A DNA stretch of 28,203 nucleotides, taken from positions 1-28,203 of the forward strand of contig CAZRVN010000008.1 of NCBI GenBank assembly GCA_964603595.1. The letters run 5' to 3'. The notes under the pieces were generated by a model. The model made no database searches, was not told the origin of the DNA, and worked only from the letters and a program-made list of their open reading frames with translations. Below are positions 8,803 through 16,965 of the stretch, piece by piece. The translations under genes and the position numbers were made by a program. Within the stretch, counting starts at the first letter, position 1. Each line of letters begins with the position of its first letter. Source of the DNA: JAQVEM01 sp964603595 (lineage in GTDB: Bacteria; Actinomycetota; Humimicrobiia; Humimicrobiales; Humimicrobiaceae).

Positions 8803-9600
8803 TTAGAAATCTACTAGTTCATCCAGCCCAAACGTATAACCCGGGAGCTTTTCCATATTCTTTATGGCAAGAACAACACCGGGGTAAAAAGATGCTCTGT
8901 CAAAACTATCATGTTTCAGTGATAATGTCTGGCCTTTCGAACCAAAAATAATATTCTGATGCGCCAGCAGACCCGGTAACCTTATACTATGTATATGAAT
9001 ACCGTTAACAAACCCACCACGGCTGCCATTTACCTTTTCTTCTTCATCCTTTTTTAATCTTGACTTACTGAATTTTTTACAATTTCCTATCTCTTCAGCT
9101 GAAAATAAAGAAGTTCCCGAAGGAGCATCTATCTTCCTATCATGATGTAATTCTATTATTTCACAGCCATCAAAATATTTTGATATCATTTTAGAAATTT
9201 TAATCATAATAACAGCTCCTATTGAGAAATTAGGAACAATAAGTGTTTTGCTTGTGGCATTTGAAGCTTTTTTCTCAATAATTTCCAGATCCTCCTTTTT
9301 CAGGCCTGTGGTTCCTACTATTATATCTATGCTATTATCAATAGCCCAGTTAATATTTTTCTTAGCAGCGTCAGCATTAGTAAAATCAACAATAATATCC
9401 GGATTTAATTTTTTTACCTTATCATAAGAACTATATATCATATATCCATTCTTTTTACCTGTTAAAAATTCTCCTATATCTGCACCTTCATTTATTACAT
9501 CCAGCCCTCCGATCAGTTCTATTTCTTCTTCCTTTAATAATTCCCTGGAAATGGAAGAACCCATTTTACCGCAAATTCCAGACATCACTATTTTTTTCAT
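8803..9600 (-). CDS. dapB: 4-hydroxy-tetrahydrodipicolinate reductase
   Basis: Reduces the DapA product with NAD(P)H in diaminopimelate/lysine synthesis. The N-terminal Rossmann motif GICGKMG (about residues 8-14) binds the cofactor. The catalytic and substrate-binding block ELHHDRKIDAPSGT is intact, and VDFTNAD and VGTTGL are also typical. The 265 aa length is normal. ATG at 9600 is preceded by GGCGG at six bases. It lies 11 bases after the M16 peptidase gene. The neighbouring asd and dapG seen in Bacillus are not here. Confidence 0.97.
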   Translation of the reverse strand: MKKIVMSGICGKMGSSISRELLKEEEIELIGGLDVINEGADIGEFLTGKKNGYMIYSSYDKVKKLNPDIIVDFTNADAAKKNINWAIDNSIDIIVGTTGLKKEDLEIIEKKASNATSKTLIVPNFSIGAVIMIKISKMISKYFDGCEIIELHHDRKIDAPSGTSLFSAEEIGNCKKFSKSRLKKDEEEKVNGSRGGFVNGIHIHSIRLPGLLAHQNIIFGSKGQTLSLKHDSFDRASFYPGVVLAIKNMEKLPGYTFGLDELVDF

Positions 9601-9611
9601 ATTAAACCGCC

Positions 9612-10868
9612 TTATTTTATTTTTCCCATCATTACCAGGCTCATTTTATCCTGATTAAAATACCTTCTTGCAATACTATTTAAATCCTCCTTTTTTACAC
9701 CATCTATTTTCTTTAATATCTGACTAATAGTCAAAACCTTTTTACCAAAGAGCAGGGCTTTACCAAGCCTGAACATTCTTGAACTTATGTCTTCAACACT
9801 CAATACAATACCACCCTTTAGATTTTCCTTTGCTCTTAAAATTTCTATATCATTTACACCATTTTTAACAAAATTCTTTATTTCATTTTTAGTAAGCTCC
9901 AGGACTCTCCCAATATTCTTAGGTGATGCTGCTGCATATATAACTATTATTCCGGTATCCATATACTGGACATTGTTACTAAAAATAGAATAAGCCAGGC
10001 CTTCCTCTTCTCTTATTTTCTGGAATAATCTACTGCTCATGCTTCCGCCCATAAAATTTGTTATCAATGAAATTGGATACTTATCATCACTTGTGCGACT
10101 ACAGCCCTGACTACCAAAACACATATGGACTGACCCGGTTTTACTGCTTGGTATTTTTCTTACACCCCCGCACCTGGTTGGTTTCTTAACTTCAGAATAA
10201 ATTCCCAATTGCTTTTTACTTTTACTTAAAGTGAAATTTTTTTTAATTTTTTCTACTAAATCTTTGTGTTTTACATTTCCTGCTGCAGATACAACTAACC
10301 TCTGAATATCAAATCCATTTTTAAAGTGTTTGAGTATTGCGGACTTTTTAATTTTTTTAACTGAATTCCTTGTACCCATAACCGGCATACTCAGCGGATG
10401 TCCATTGAAAACTAACTCGTAAAAATAATTTACAACATTTTCGGAAGGGCTTTCCTCCAACATTTTTATCTCTTCAATCACAACTTTTTTTTCAGTCCTG
10501 ATATGTTCTGTTTGGAAAGAAGGGTTTGAAATAATATCAAACAACAATTCAATGCATTTATCCAGATAGTTATCTATAAAATCAGCATATATGCAGCAAA
10601 TCTCTTTATCTGTAAACCCGTTAAATTCAGCACCCATAGAGTCAAATTCAATAGCTATATCTCTACCATCTCTCTTGTCAGTGCCTTTAAATATTAGATG
10701 TTCTATAAGATGAGTAACTCCGTTTATATCCTTATTTTCATTTCTGGAACCTGCCTGAACCCAGAAGCCCAGTGATATTGAACGGAAATGAGGTATATAT
10801 TCACTGATTACCCTTATTCCATTTTCTAGCTCTGTAATCTCATAATGATCAAATTTTATGCTATTCAA
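9612..10868 (-). CDS. M16-family zinc peptidase (processing-peptidase-like)
   Basis: A pitrilysin/insulinase-type metallopeptidase of 418 aa. The inverted zinc motif HLIEH is at residues 53-57, and the downstream Glu-containing helix (MLEESPSENV...FNGHPL) is conserved. The C-terminal half carries the second, non-catalytic M16 domain (GGSMSSRLFQKIREEEGLAYS). Homologues next to pnp are called mlpA/ymxG or pepR; their substrate is unknown. The start is TTG at 10868 with only a weak AAGAAG upstream. The pnp-M16-dapB order is typical of Gram-positive lineages. There is no signal peptide, so it is probably cytoplasmic. Confidence 0.93.
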   Translation of the reverse strand: MNSIKFDHYEITELENGIRVISEYIPHFRSISLGFWVQAGSRNENKDINGVTHLIEHLIFKGTDKRDGRDIAIEFDSMGAEFNGFTDKEICCIYADFIDNYLDKCIELLFDIISNPSFQTEHIRTEKKVVIEEIKMLEESPSENVVNYFYELVFNGHPLSMPVMGTRNSVKKIKKSAILKHFKNGFDIQRLVVSAAGNVKHKDLVEKIKKNFTLSKSKKQLGIYSEVKKPTRCGGVRKIPSSKTGSVHMCFGSQGCSRTSDDKYPISLITNFMGGSMSSRLFQKIREEEGLAYSIFSNNVQYMDTGIIVIYAAASPKNIGRVLELTKNEIKNFVKNGVNDIEILRAKENLKGGIVLSVEDISSRMFRLGKALLFGKKVLTISQILKKIDGVKKEDLNSIARRYFNQDKMSLVMMGKIK

Positions 10869-10905
10869 TGAAATTATCTTCTTATTTACCTCACTAATTA
10901 AATAT

Positions 10906-13050
10906 TTAGATATCAGCTCTTTTTAGACCTATTTTTTTCGTCCTTGCATCAATATTAGCAACTTCAACCTTTATCTTATCGCCTATTTTTAAATAATCAT
11001 TAACATCTTTAATTCTTTCATTCGCAACTCTTGATATATGTAGAAGCCCATCCACCCCTGGAATTAAATTCACAAAAGCTCCATAGCTGGTTATTCCTAC
11101 GACGGTGCCCAAGAACTCTTCTCCTACTTTTATATCCTCAATACCCTTCAACATACTTTCTATCTTTTTCCTGGCCATCTCAATATTTTTATCATTGGAA
11201 GAAGTAATGGAAACAAGACCTTCACCATTATAATCACTTATATCAATCTCATCCAGATCAAACTCTTCCTTTATATTTTTAACATTCTTCCCACCGGGAC
11301 CAATAACCTCTCCAATCTTTTCCTTGGGTATCCTAAAAGTAGTAATTTTTGGTGCACATTCAGATAACTGCTTTCTTGGCTCCGGAATAACTTCCAGCAT
11401 CTTTTCAAGTATAAATAACCTTCCCTCTTTTGCTCTGTCAAGTATATTCTTTATTATGTCCAGACTGACTCCCTTTACCTTTATATCCATCTGCAACGCT
11501 GTAATTCCGTTTCTGGTCCCTGCAACTTTAAAGTCCATATCACCATAAAAGTCTTCTATTCCCTGTATATCTTTTAAAACTACATATTTATCTCCTTCAC
11601 CCTTAATTAGCCCCATTGCTATTCCAGAAACCGGGTTTGATATGGGAACTCCAGCATCCATTAAAGCCAGCGTACTTCCGCATACACTTGCCATTGAAGT
11701 GGAGCCGTTTGATTCAAGAATCTCAGATACAAGTCTTAATACATAGGGAAATTCGTCCTCAGCCGGAATCATAGGCCTTAATGCTTTTTCAGCCAACGCT
11801 CCATGACCAATATCTCTCCTTTTAGGTCCCCTCAGTGGCCATGTCTCGCCAACGCTAAAAGGTGGAAAATTATAATGATGAATATATCTTTTAAATTCTT
11901 CCTTCCCCAGACTATCTATTTTTTGTGCTTCCCTTATTGAACCCAGAGCCAGTATCGTAAGTGCCTGGGTTTTCCCTCTGGTAAAAAGTCCAATCCCATG
12001 AGTTGTATGAGGAAATAAACCAACTTCACATTTAATATCTCTTATTTCATCAGGTTTTCTGCCATCAGGCCTTATTTCCTTTTCCAGAATCATTTTCCTT
12101 ACTAATTCTCTTTCAAGCTCTTTAAAGCTCGTATCAATACTTTCTTTATCTTCAGGAAAAACCTCTTCTAACTTTTCTTCTGTTTCTTCCTTTAATGCTG
12201 CTACATTATCCTGATAATATCCCTTCTTAGTATTATCAAGCTGAATCTTCTTGTCTCCATTCTTTGAATACTGAACAACACTGTCCAGAATTTCCTGGAC
12301 CCTGCTCTCTGCAAGACTTCTGATTTTCTTCCCAACATCCTTATTCAGTTCAAATTTAACTGTTTCCTTTTTCTCTTTACCGGCTATCTTGCAAAACTCT
12401 TTCTGGGACTTAATAATTTTCTTTATTTCACTTTGTGATCTCTCAATTGCCTCCATCACTATTTCTTCAGGAGCTTCCCTTCCCCCGGCTTCAACCATTA
12501 ATATTGCTTCCTCTGTTCCTGCAACAACTATATCTATAATGCTTTCTTCAATTTCACAATGTGATGGATTTACTATCCAGCTATCCCCTACTTTTGCCAT
12601 TCTTACGGCACCAATTGGTTCATCAAAAGGTATATCTGATATATAAAGAGCCAGAGATGCTCCATTTATTACTGAAATATCGTAGGGATTAACCTGATCA
12701 AATGAAACAACTGTAGCAATTACCTGTACTTCATTTCTTATATTTTTATTGAATAATGGCCTTAGAGCCCTATCAGTTAATCTTGCATTAAGAACTGCCT
12801 TATCACTCGCTCTGCCCTCTCTCTTGAAAAAACCTCCGGGTATCTTCCCTGCTGCATACATCCTTTCTTCAACATCTACAACAAGAGGAAAGAAATCCAA
12901 GTTCTCAGCTGGTCTTGGATTCATAATCGCAGTAACAAGAACACCGTTGCCACCGTGTTTAACTAAAACTGAATTGGCCTGTTTCGCCACCTTACCAGTA
13001 GAAAATATCATTTTTTTCCCACTGATCTCAACCTCATAACTTTTCTCCAT
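10906..13050 (-). CDS. pnp: Polyribonucleotide nucleotidyltransferase (PNPase)
   Basis: A phosphorolytic 3'-5' exoribonuclease involved in mRNA decay. The 714 aa chain has two RNase PH-like domains (for example FFKREGRASDKA in the first; GERRDIGHGALAEKA-like text in the second, here PKRRDIGHGALAEKAL), separated by an alpha-helical linker. A KH domain (about 565-625, with GEVIGPGGKN) and a C-terminal S1 domain (about 640-712, TSYGAFVNLIPGVDGLLH) follow. Length and order match the family. ATG at 13050 is preceded by GAGGAG, but with a long 13-base spacer. It follows rpsO by 66 bases, as in most bacteria. The gap contains only an AT-rich 7-bp hairpin. Confidence 0.98.
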   Translation of the reverse strand: MEKSYEVEISGKKMIFSTGKVAKQANSVLVKHGGNGVLVTAIMNPRPAENLDFFPLVVDVEERMYAAGKIPGGFFKREGRASDKAVLNARLTDRALRPLFNKNIRNEVQVIATVVSFDQVNPYDISVINGASLALYISDIPFDEPIGAVRMAKVGDSWIVNPSHCEIEESIIDIVVAGTEEAILMVEAGGREAPEEIVMEAIERSQSEIKKIIKSQKEFCKIAGKEKKETVKFELNKDVGKKIRSLAESRVQEILDSVVQYSKNGDKKIQLDNTKKGYYQDNVAALKEETEEKLEEVFPEDKESIDTSFKELERELVRKMILEKEIRPDGRKPDEIRDIKCEVGLFPHTTHGIGLFTRGKTQALTILALGSIREAQKIDSLGKEEFKRYIHHYNFPPFSVGETWPLRGPKRRDIGHGALAEKALRPMIPAEDEFPYVLRLVSEILESNGSTSMASVCGSTLALMDAGVPISNPVSGIAMGLIKGEGDKYVVLKDIQGIEDFYGDMDFKVAGTRNGITALQMDIKVKGVSLDIIKNILDRAKEGRLFILEKMLEVIPEPRKQLSECAPKITTFRIPKEKIGEVIGPGGKNVKNIKEEFDLDEIDISDYNGEGLVSITSSNDKNIEMARKKIESMLKGIEDIKVGEEFLGTVVGITSYGAFVNLIPGVDGLLHISRVANERIKDVNDYLKIGDKIKVEVANIDARTKKIGLKRADI

Positions 13051-13116
13051 TTATTTTTAACTACTCCTCTAAACTACTAATTCCATTTTCCTGAATATAT
13101 ATGAATGTATATATAA

Positions 13117-13386
13117 TTATTTTCTTAAACCTAATTCTTTTATTATTTTCTTATATCTGCCGATATTGTTATCCTTTAAATATCCAAGGAGTCTTTTTCT
13201 TCTTCCAACCATCATAACAAGACCTCTTCTTGAATGATTATCCTTTTTATTTTCCTTCAAATGCTCATTAAGTCTATTAATCTTCTTAGTTAATATAGCT
13301 ATTTGAACCTCGGAGGAGCCAGTATCATTTTCATGGATCTTAAATTTATTAATAACCTTTTTTTTCTCTTCCTTAACTAAAGTCAA
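13117..13386 (-). CDS. rpsO: 30S ribosomal protein S15
   Basis: A primary 16S rRNA-binding protein of the small subunit. The conserved TGSSEVQIA and NHSRRGL motifs are present. I chose TTG at 13386: the full anti-16S site AGGAGGTGA lies immediately before it with five bases of spacing, and the resulting 89 aa is exactly the usual S15 length. The GTG at 13395 in the same frame is part of that Shine-Dalgarno sequence. The gene is preceded by a 175-base gap holding a promoter candidate and a foldable leader, and is followed by pnp. S15 often represses its own mRNA by binding the leader. Confidence 0.97.
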   Translation of the reverse strand: MTLVKEEKKKVINKFKIHENDTGSSEVQIAILTKKINRLNEHLKENKKDNHSRRGLVMMVGRRKRLLGYLKDNNIGRYKKIIKELGLRK

Positions 13387-13459
13387 CTTCTTCACCTCCT
13401 AAAATACTCGTCCTATAATTTATCATAACTATATATTAATTACAATTTATCCTACCTGA

Positions 13460-13511
13460 TGGCTGAAATTGTTTCTAAGTATACAACCCCTATTATTTCT
13501 AAAATAAGCCA
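13460..13511 (-). promoter_or_regulatory. Possible S15-binding three-way junction in the rpsO leader
   Basis: On the minus strand this stretch can fold into three helices. An outer stem TGGCT/AGCCA (13507-13511 with 13460-13464) encloses hairpin UAUUU-UAG-AAAUA and hairpin GGGGUUGU/ACAAUUUC with a 10-base loop and three adjacent G-U pairs. The last helix abuts the outer stem directly. S15 recognises a three-way junction and a G-U/G-C element in 16S rRNA and in some rpsO leaders, such as that of Geobacillus. The fold was drawn by eye and not energy-scored. Confidence 0.4.
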
Positions 13512-13520
13512 CAAACGATT

Positions 13521-13549
13521 ATAATAATAAATAGTTTTATAAAAATCAA
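13521..13549 (-). promoter_or_regulatory. Promoter before rpsO (candidate)
   Basis: TTGATT (13544-13549) and TATTAT (13521-13526) are separated by 17 bases on the minus strand; an exact TATAAT overlaps at 13518-13523 with a 20-base spacer. Transcription would start just before the foldable leader, which makes a separate rpsO-pnp transcript plausible. Confidence 0.45.
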
Positions 13550-13561
13550 TTGGTAATAATT

Positions 13562-14527
13562 TTATTTTTTATTTCCGCCATCGCTTTTCCTGAAATATTT
13601 ATCTGCACTTTTAAGATCCAGTTTAATCTGATCTATCAATTCCTCATTACTGGAATATTTTATTTCATCTCTTAACTTTTTCAAAAAAGTAATTCTTATT
13701 TTTTCACCGTAAATATCTCTGCTAAAATTTAATAAAAAAACTTCAATCCACCTCTTATTATCTTTAAAAGTGGGATTATTACCAATATTAATCAAAGCAT
13801 TAAATAGTTTCTTTTTACTTTCACCAATCATAACTCTTCCAAGGTAGACCCCGTCGCCGGGAGTTATATTAACCTCGCATATATCTATATTTGCAGTCGG
13901 AAATCCAAGTTTCTTTCCCCTTCCGGAACCCCTGACAACTTCTCCTTCTAGCTGTGGCTTTCTTCCCAGTAAATTAGCTATTTTATCTATTCTGCCTTCA
14001 GAATAATATTTCCTTATACTGGTGCTGGAAACAACTTCTCCTTCTACTTTAAGCAAAGGTAAAACATTTACTTTCACAGCATAAGACTTAAAAAATTTTT
14101 TTAGAAACAGGATGTTCCCTTTAGCTTTGTAGCCAAAACGGAATCCACTTCCAACAAAAACCTCTTTTACATTAATCTTATTAATTAAAATATTCCTGCA
14201 GAAACTCTCCGGCATTAACATTAAAAATTCGTTATCTATGCTGGCACTTACTATATAATCAACTCCCAGATCTTCAATCAATCTTATTTTTTCTTCATAA
14301 GAAATTATAAGCTTCTTGCGTATCCTGCTTTTTATTACATTTACTGGAGGTTTGTCAAATGTAAGGACTGCACTGACACCATTTATTCCTTTTGCACTTT
14401 TTAGGCATGCTTCTATTATCCTTCTGTGACCCAGATGTACTCCATCAAAAAATCCAATTACCAGTACTGTATTTTTAGACCTGAAATAACCCTTATTTAT
14501 TTTTTTTAATTCCAGTAGCTCTGACAA
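13562..14527 (-). CDS. ribF: Bifunctional riboflavin kinase / FAD synthetase
   Basis: Makes FMN from riboflavin and then FAD. The N-terminal nucleotidyltransferase domain shows GFFDGVHLGHRR, the HxGH signature, near residue 26. The C-terminal flavokinase domain starts around residue 195 with GEVVRGSGRGKKLGFPTANI, where the PTAN motif binds the phosphate. The 321 aa length is normal. The start is TTG at 14527, with GGA about eight bases upstream; a nearby ATG leads straight to a stop. It follows truB after 72 AT-rich bases. No FMN riboswitch is present. The truB-ribF-rpsO order is conserved in Gram-positive bacteria. Confidence 0.97.
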   Translation of the reverse strand: MSELLELKKINKGYFRSKNTVLVIGFFDGVHLGHRRIIEACLKSAKGINGVSAVLTFDKPPVNVIKSRIRKKLIISYEEKIRLIEDLGVDYIVSASIDNEFLMLMPESFCRNILINKINVKEVFVGSGFRFGYKAKGNILFLKKFFKSYAVKVNVLPLLKVEGEVVSSTSIRKYYSEGRIDKIANLLGRKPQLEGEVVRGSGRGKKLGFPTANIDICEVNITPGDGVYLGRVMIGESKKKLFNALINIGNNPTFKDNKRWIEVFLLNFSRDIYGEKIRITFLKKLRDEIKYSSNEELIDQIKLDLKSADKYFRKSDGGNKK

Positions 14528-14599
14528 TTTTATTCCATTCCTACCTTTATAATTTTAAAAAAATAATCTTATTTAATTGTTTTTTAAAAATTCATGCCA

Positions 14600-15582
14600 T
14601 TAAAAAATTATTATACTTTTTGTAAGCTTTAAACTACCGACTTCTAAGTCAGCTGAAATATTTTTACTTAAAATCTTGTGTACAGCTAATAAATCCCCAT
14701 TACCGTCCCTTACTTTTAAAAGACACCCGGGATTAAATGAATTAAAAGCCATAGCCCCGCGATCTTCTATCATATTTCCTTTTACAGGCGATCCGTTTTT
14801 TATCCGGGATTTGAATTCATCCTTTATGTAGATATCCCCATTTTTTTCAAGCAATTTTTCTACAGATATAATAAAAGGGCTCGATTCCAGATCACTTTCT
14901 CTAAAATCCTTTCTACAAAATTCTTCAATGCCAATACTGTCTTTCAGCTTATAATCACCGATACCTGTTCTCTCAAGCTTTTTGACAGAGGCCCCGACGC
15001 CAAGTAAGTTACCAATATCATAAGCCAGTGACCTTATATATGTTCCCGAACCGCAACTTACCTTTATATTAAGTAAATCTCCCTTTAACAAAACAATCTC
15101 TATATTATAAATATCCACCATCTTCGGCTTTAAATTTATAATATGCCCTTTCCTTGCATAAATATAAGATGGCTTCCCTTTATATTTAACTGATGAATAT
15201 GCAGGCGGTATCTGTCCAATCCTACCCTTAAATTTATCCAGGACAGATAATACTCTCCTTATATCCAGATTTCCAACTTTTTTTATAACCAGAACCTTCC
15301 CGTTCAGGTCAAGGGTATCAGTAATCAGTCCAAGCTTTATATCGGTTATGTATTCTTTTCCTAAAGTTAAAAAATAATTGAATAACCTGGTAGCTTTATT
15401 TACTAAAACTATAAGAAGACCTTCTGCTCCTGGATCCAGCGTCCCGGCATGTCCGATTTTATTTAAAAAAAAACTTTTTTTATTCTTCTTATTATCCCGT
15501 AAGAAGTTTCCCCTGCCGGTTTATTTATAAGCAATACACCGTTAAAATTTTTTAATAAACCTGACTTTTTATCATTTTTCAT
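14600..15582 (-). CDS. truB: tRNA pseudouridine-55 synthase, split by a -1 frameshift
   Basis: Makes pseudouridine 55 in the T-loop of tRNAs. Reading starts at ATG 15582, overlapping the nrnA stop, and gives the family start GVLLINKPAGETSYGIIRR, then stops at TAA right after a run of nine T (15465-15473). One base back, the frame continues with NKIGHAGTLDPGAEGLL, which contains the catalytic Asp, then GTYIRSLAYDIG and the C-terminal PUA-like part to 14600. A shift of one base restores about 327 aa, close to family length. A conventional ORF search finds only 14600-15121, which lacks the active-site Asp. Causes may be a sequencing error in the homopolymer, slippage during transcription or translation, or a real mutation. 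Confidence 0.9.
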
Positions 15583-16570
15583 TTTCTATATTGCATTCTA
15601 TTGATTTCTTTAGATTGCTAATTATAATTCTCAAGCTCCCTTTATCAGCATAGCCCGCAGCTTTTTTATGCCCCCCACCACCAAATTTACTTGCCACATA
15701 AAATAAATTAATACCATCATCTGACGTGCGCAGACTTATTTTAAATCTTCTTTTTTCCATCTGTTTTATTAAAGCTGCTACTCTCACTTTTTTTGCGCTT
15801 CTTAACAGATTAATCAAACCATCCTGTGCAGATAAAGGCAGGTTTAATTTTTTAAAGTCCTTATTCAGAACATATGAGTATATCAAACCGGAAGAGTCTA
15901 CATATTCAACCCTCCGAAGAACAAGCTGGATTAATTTAAACCTTTCCAGGGGTTCACTTTCGTATATACATTTATGTATTTTTGAAAGGTCAAGGTCAAA
16001 TTTAAGAAGCTCACTTACTACTTTATGAACAATGTAATTTGTATTGCTGTACTGAAAATTACCCGTATCAGTTAATATACCCACATAAATACCCAGGGCT
16101 ATCTCCTCATTCATTAGCTCCCTATAGCAACTGGATATTAAATTATATAAGATTTCGGCTGTTGCCGACTTTTGCGTATCTACAATATTTATATTGCCAA
16201 AGTTGGTATTATTATTATGATGGTCTATATTTATAATCAGCTTTGAACTTTCTTTTATTTCCTTAAAATCTATATCCATCCTGTATTCATCTGCACAATC
16301 GAGGCAGAAATATACATAACTTTTATTCTTACCTTTAACCCATTCCAGGTCATTTTTAATTTCGTTATAATTGGGTAAAAAATTGTACTGGTAGGGAAGC
16401 TCGCTTTTGCATACCGATACCACATTTTTTTTTAGTAATAATAACAGCCGATAAAGCGCTGCCTGGGAGCCAAGGGCATCACCATCAGGGTTAGCGTGGG
16501 TTATAATTACAAAATCACTATCATCATCTATAACTTCCGACACCTGATTGTATAAATTTTGCATATCCAA
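15572..16570 (-). CDS. nrnA: DHH/DHHA1 phosphoesterase, NrnA-like nanoRNase / pAp phosphatase
   Basis: Members degrade very short RNAs and dephosphorylate pAp. The DHH domain has THANPDGDALGSQ near residues 25-37 and IDHHNNN near 116-122, the manganese-binding motifs. The C-terminal DHHA1 domain carries GGGGHKKAAG. The 332 aa length is usual. The start is either TTG at 16570, with a GGG eight bases upstream, or the ATG two codons later. It begins 13 bases after rbfA and overlaps the truB start by 11 bases, suggesting translational coupling. The rbfA-nrnA-truB order is typical of Clostridia and Actinomycetota. The precise substrate cannot be told from sequence. Confidence 0.94.
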   Translation of the reverse strand: MDMQNLYNQVSEVIDDDSDFVIITHANPDGDALGSQAALYRLLLLLKKNVVSVCKSELPYQYNFLPNYNEIKNDLEWVKGKNKSYVYFCLDCADEYRMDIDFKEIKESSKLIINIDHHNNNTNFGNINIVDTQKSATAEILYNLISSCYRELMNEEIALGIYVGILTDTGNFQYSNTNYIVHKVVSELLKFDLDLSKIHKCIYESEPLERFKLIQLVLRRVEYVDSSGLIYSYVLNKDFKKLNLPLSAQDGLINLLRSAKKVRVAALIKQMEKRRFKISLRTSDDGINLFYVASKFGGGGHKKAAGYADKGSLRIIISNLKKSIECNIENEK

Positions 16571-16583
16571 TTATATTACCCGC

Positions 16584-16931
16584 TTACTCCTGCTTGTTTT
16601 TCTTAATTTTTTCCAGTATTTTAGATATTCTGATACCGTTATTGATTGACTTATCATGTAGAAACCTTATATTAGGCATATTTCTTAACTTCATTCTTTC
16701 CTGTAAATTTTTCTTTATAAAACCCCTGCTGCGTTCCAGACCCTCAAGACTCCTTTTTATATCATCCTCATTTCCCATAATGCTTACAAATACATTCAGC
16801 CACTTATAATCAACGGATAGCTTTGCACCAGTTACTGTAACAAATCCTATTCTTGGATCTTTCGCTTTTGCATTAATAATAAAACTTACTTCCCTTTTTA
16901 AGTCTATTTCCGCTTTTCTTATTCTGTCCAC
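16584..16931 (-). CDS. rbfA: Ribosome-binding factor A
   Basis: A small cytoplasmic KH-like protein that helps mature the 16S rRNA 5' end and is needed in the cold. The 115 aa sequence shows the family pattern: a DRI-type start, KDPRIGFVTVTGAKLSVDYKWL-like core (about residues 24-45) and PNIRFLHDKSINNGIRI near 85-102. The start is GTG at 16931, preceded by GGTGGTGAT. It lies 34 bases after infB, as in most bacteria. Confidence 0.95.
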   Translation of the reverse strand: MDRIRKAEIDLKREVSFIINAKAKDPRIGFVTVTGAKLSVDYKWLNVFVSIMGNEDDIKRSLEGLERSRGFIKKNLQERMKLRNMPNIRFLHDKSINNGIRISKILEKIKKNKQE

Positions 16932-16965
16932 TCAGATCACCACCAATTGCTGCTACGGGACAGGG

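Noticed and set aside
13095..13114. AT-only hairpin between rpsO and pnp (7-bp stem, 6-base loop) as a processing site or terminator
   Set aside because: Too weak and of low complexity; no T tail and no recognisable RNase III-type long stem. Expected by chance in such AT-rich gaps.
14600..15121. A separate short TruB-like gene starting at ATG 15121
   Set aside because: The same frame stays open and matches TruB up to the T9 run at 15465, including the catalytic GTLDP, so the ATG at 15121 is an internal Met.
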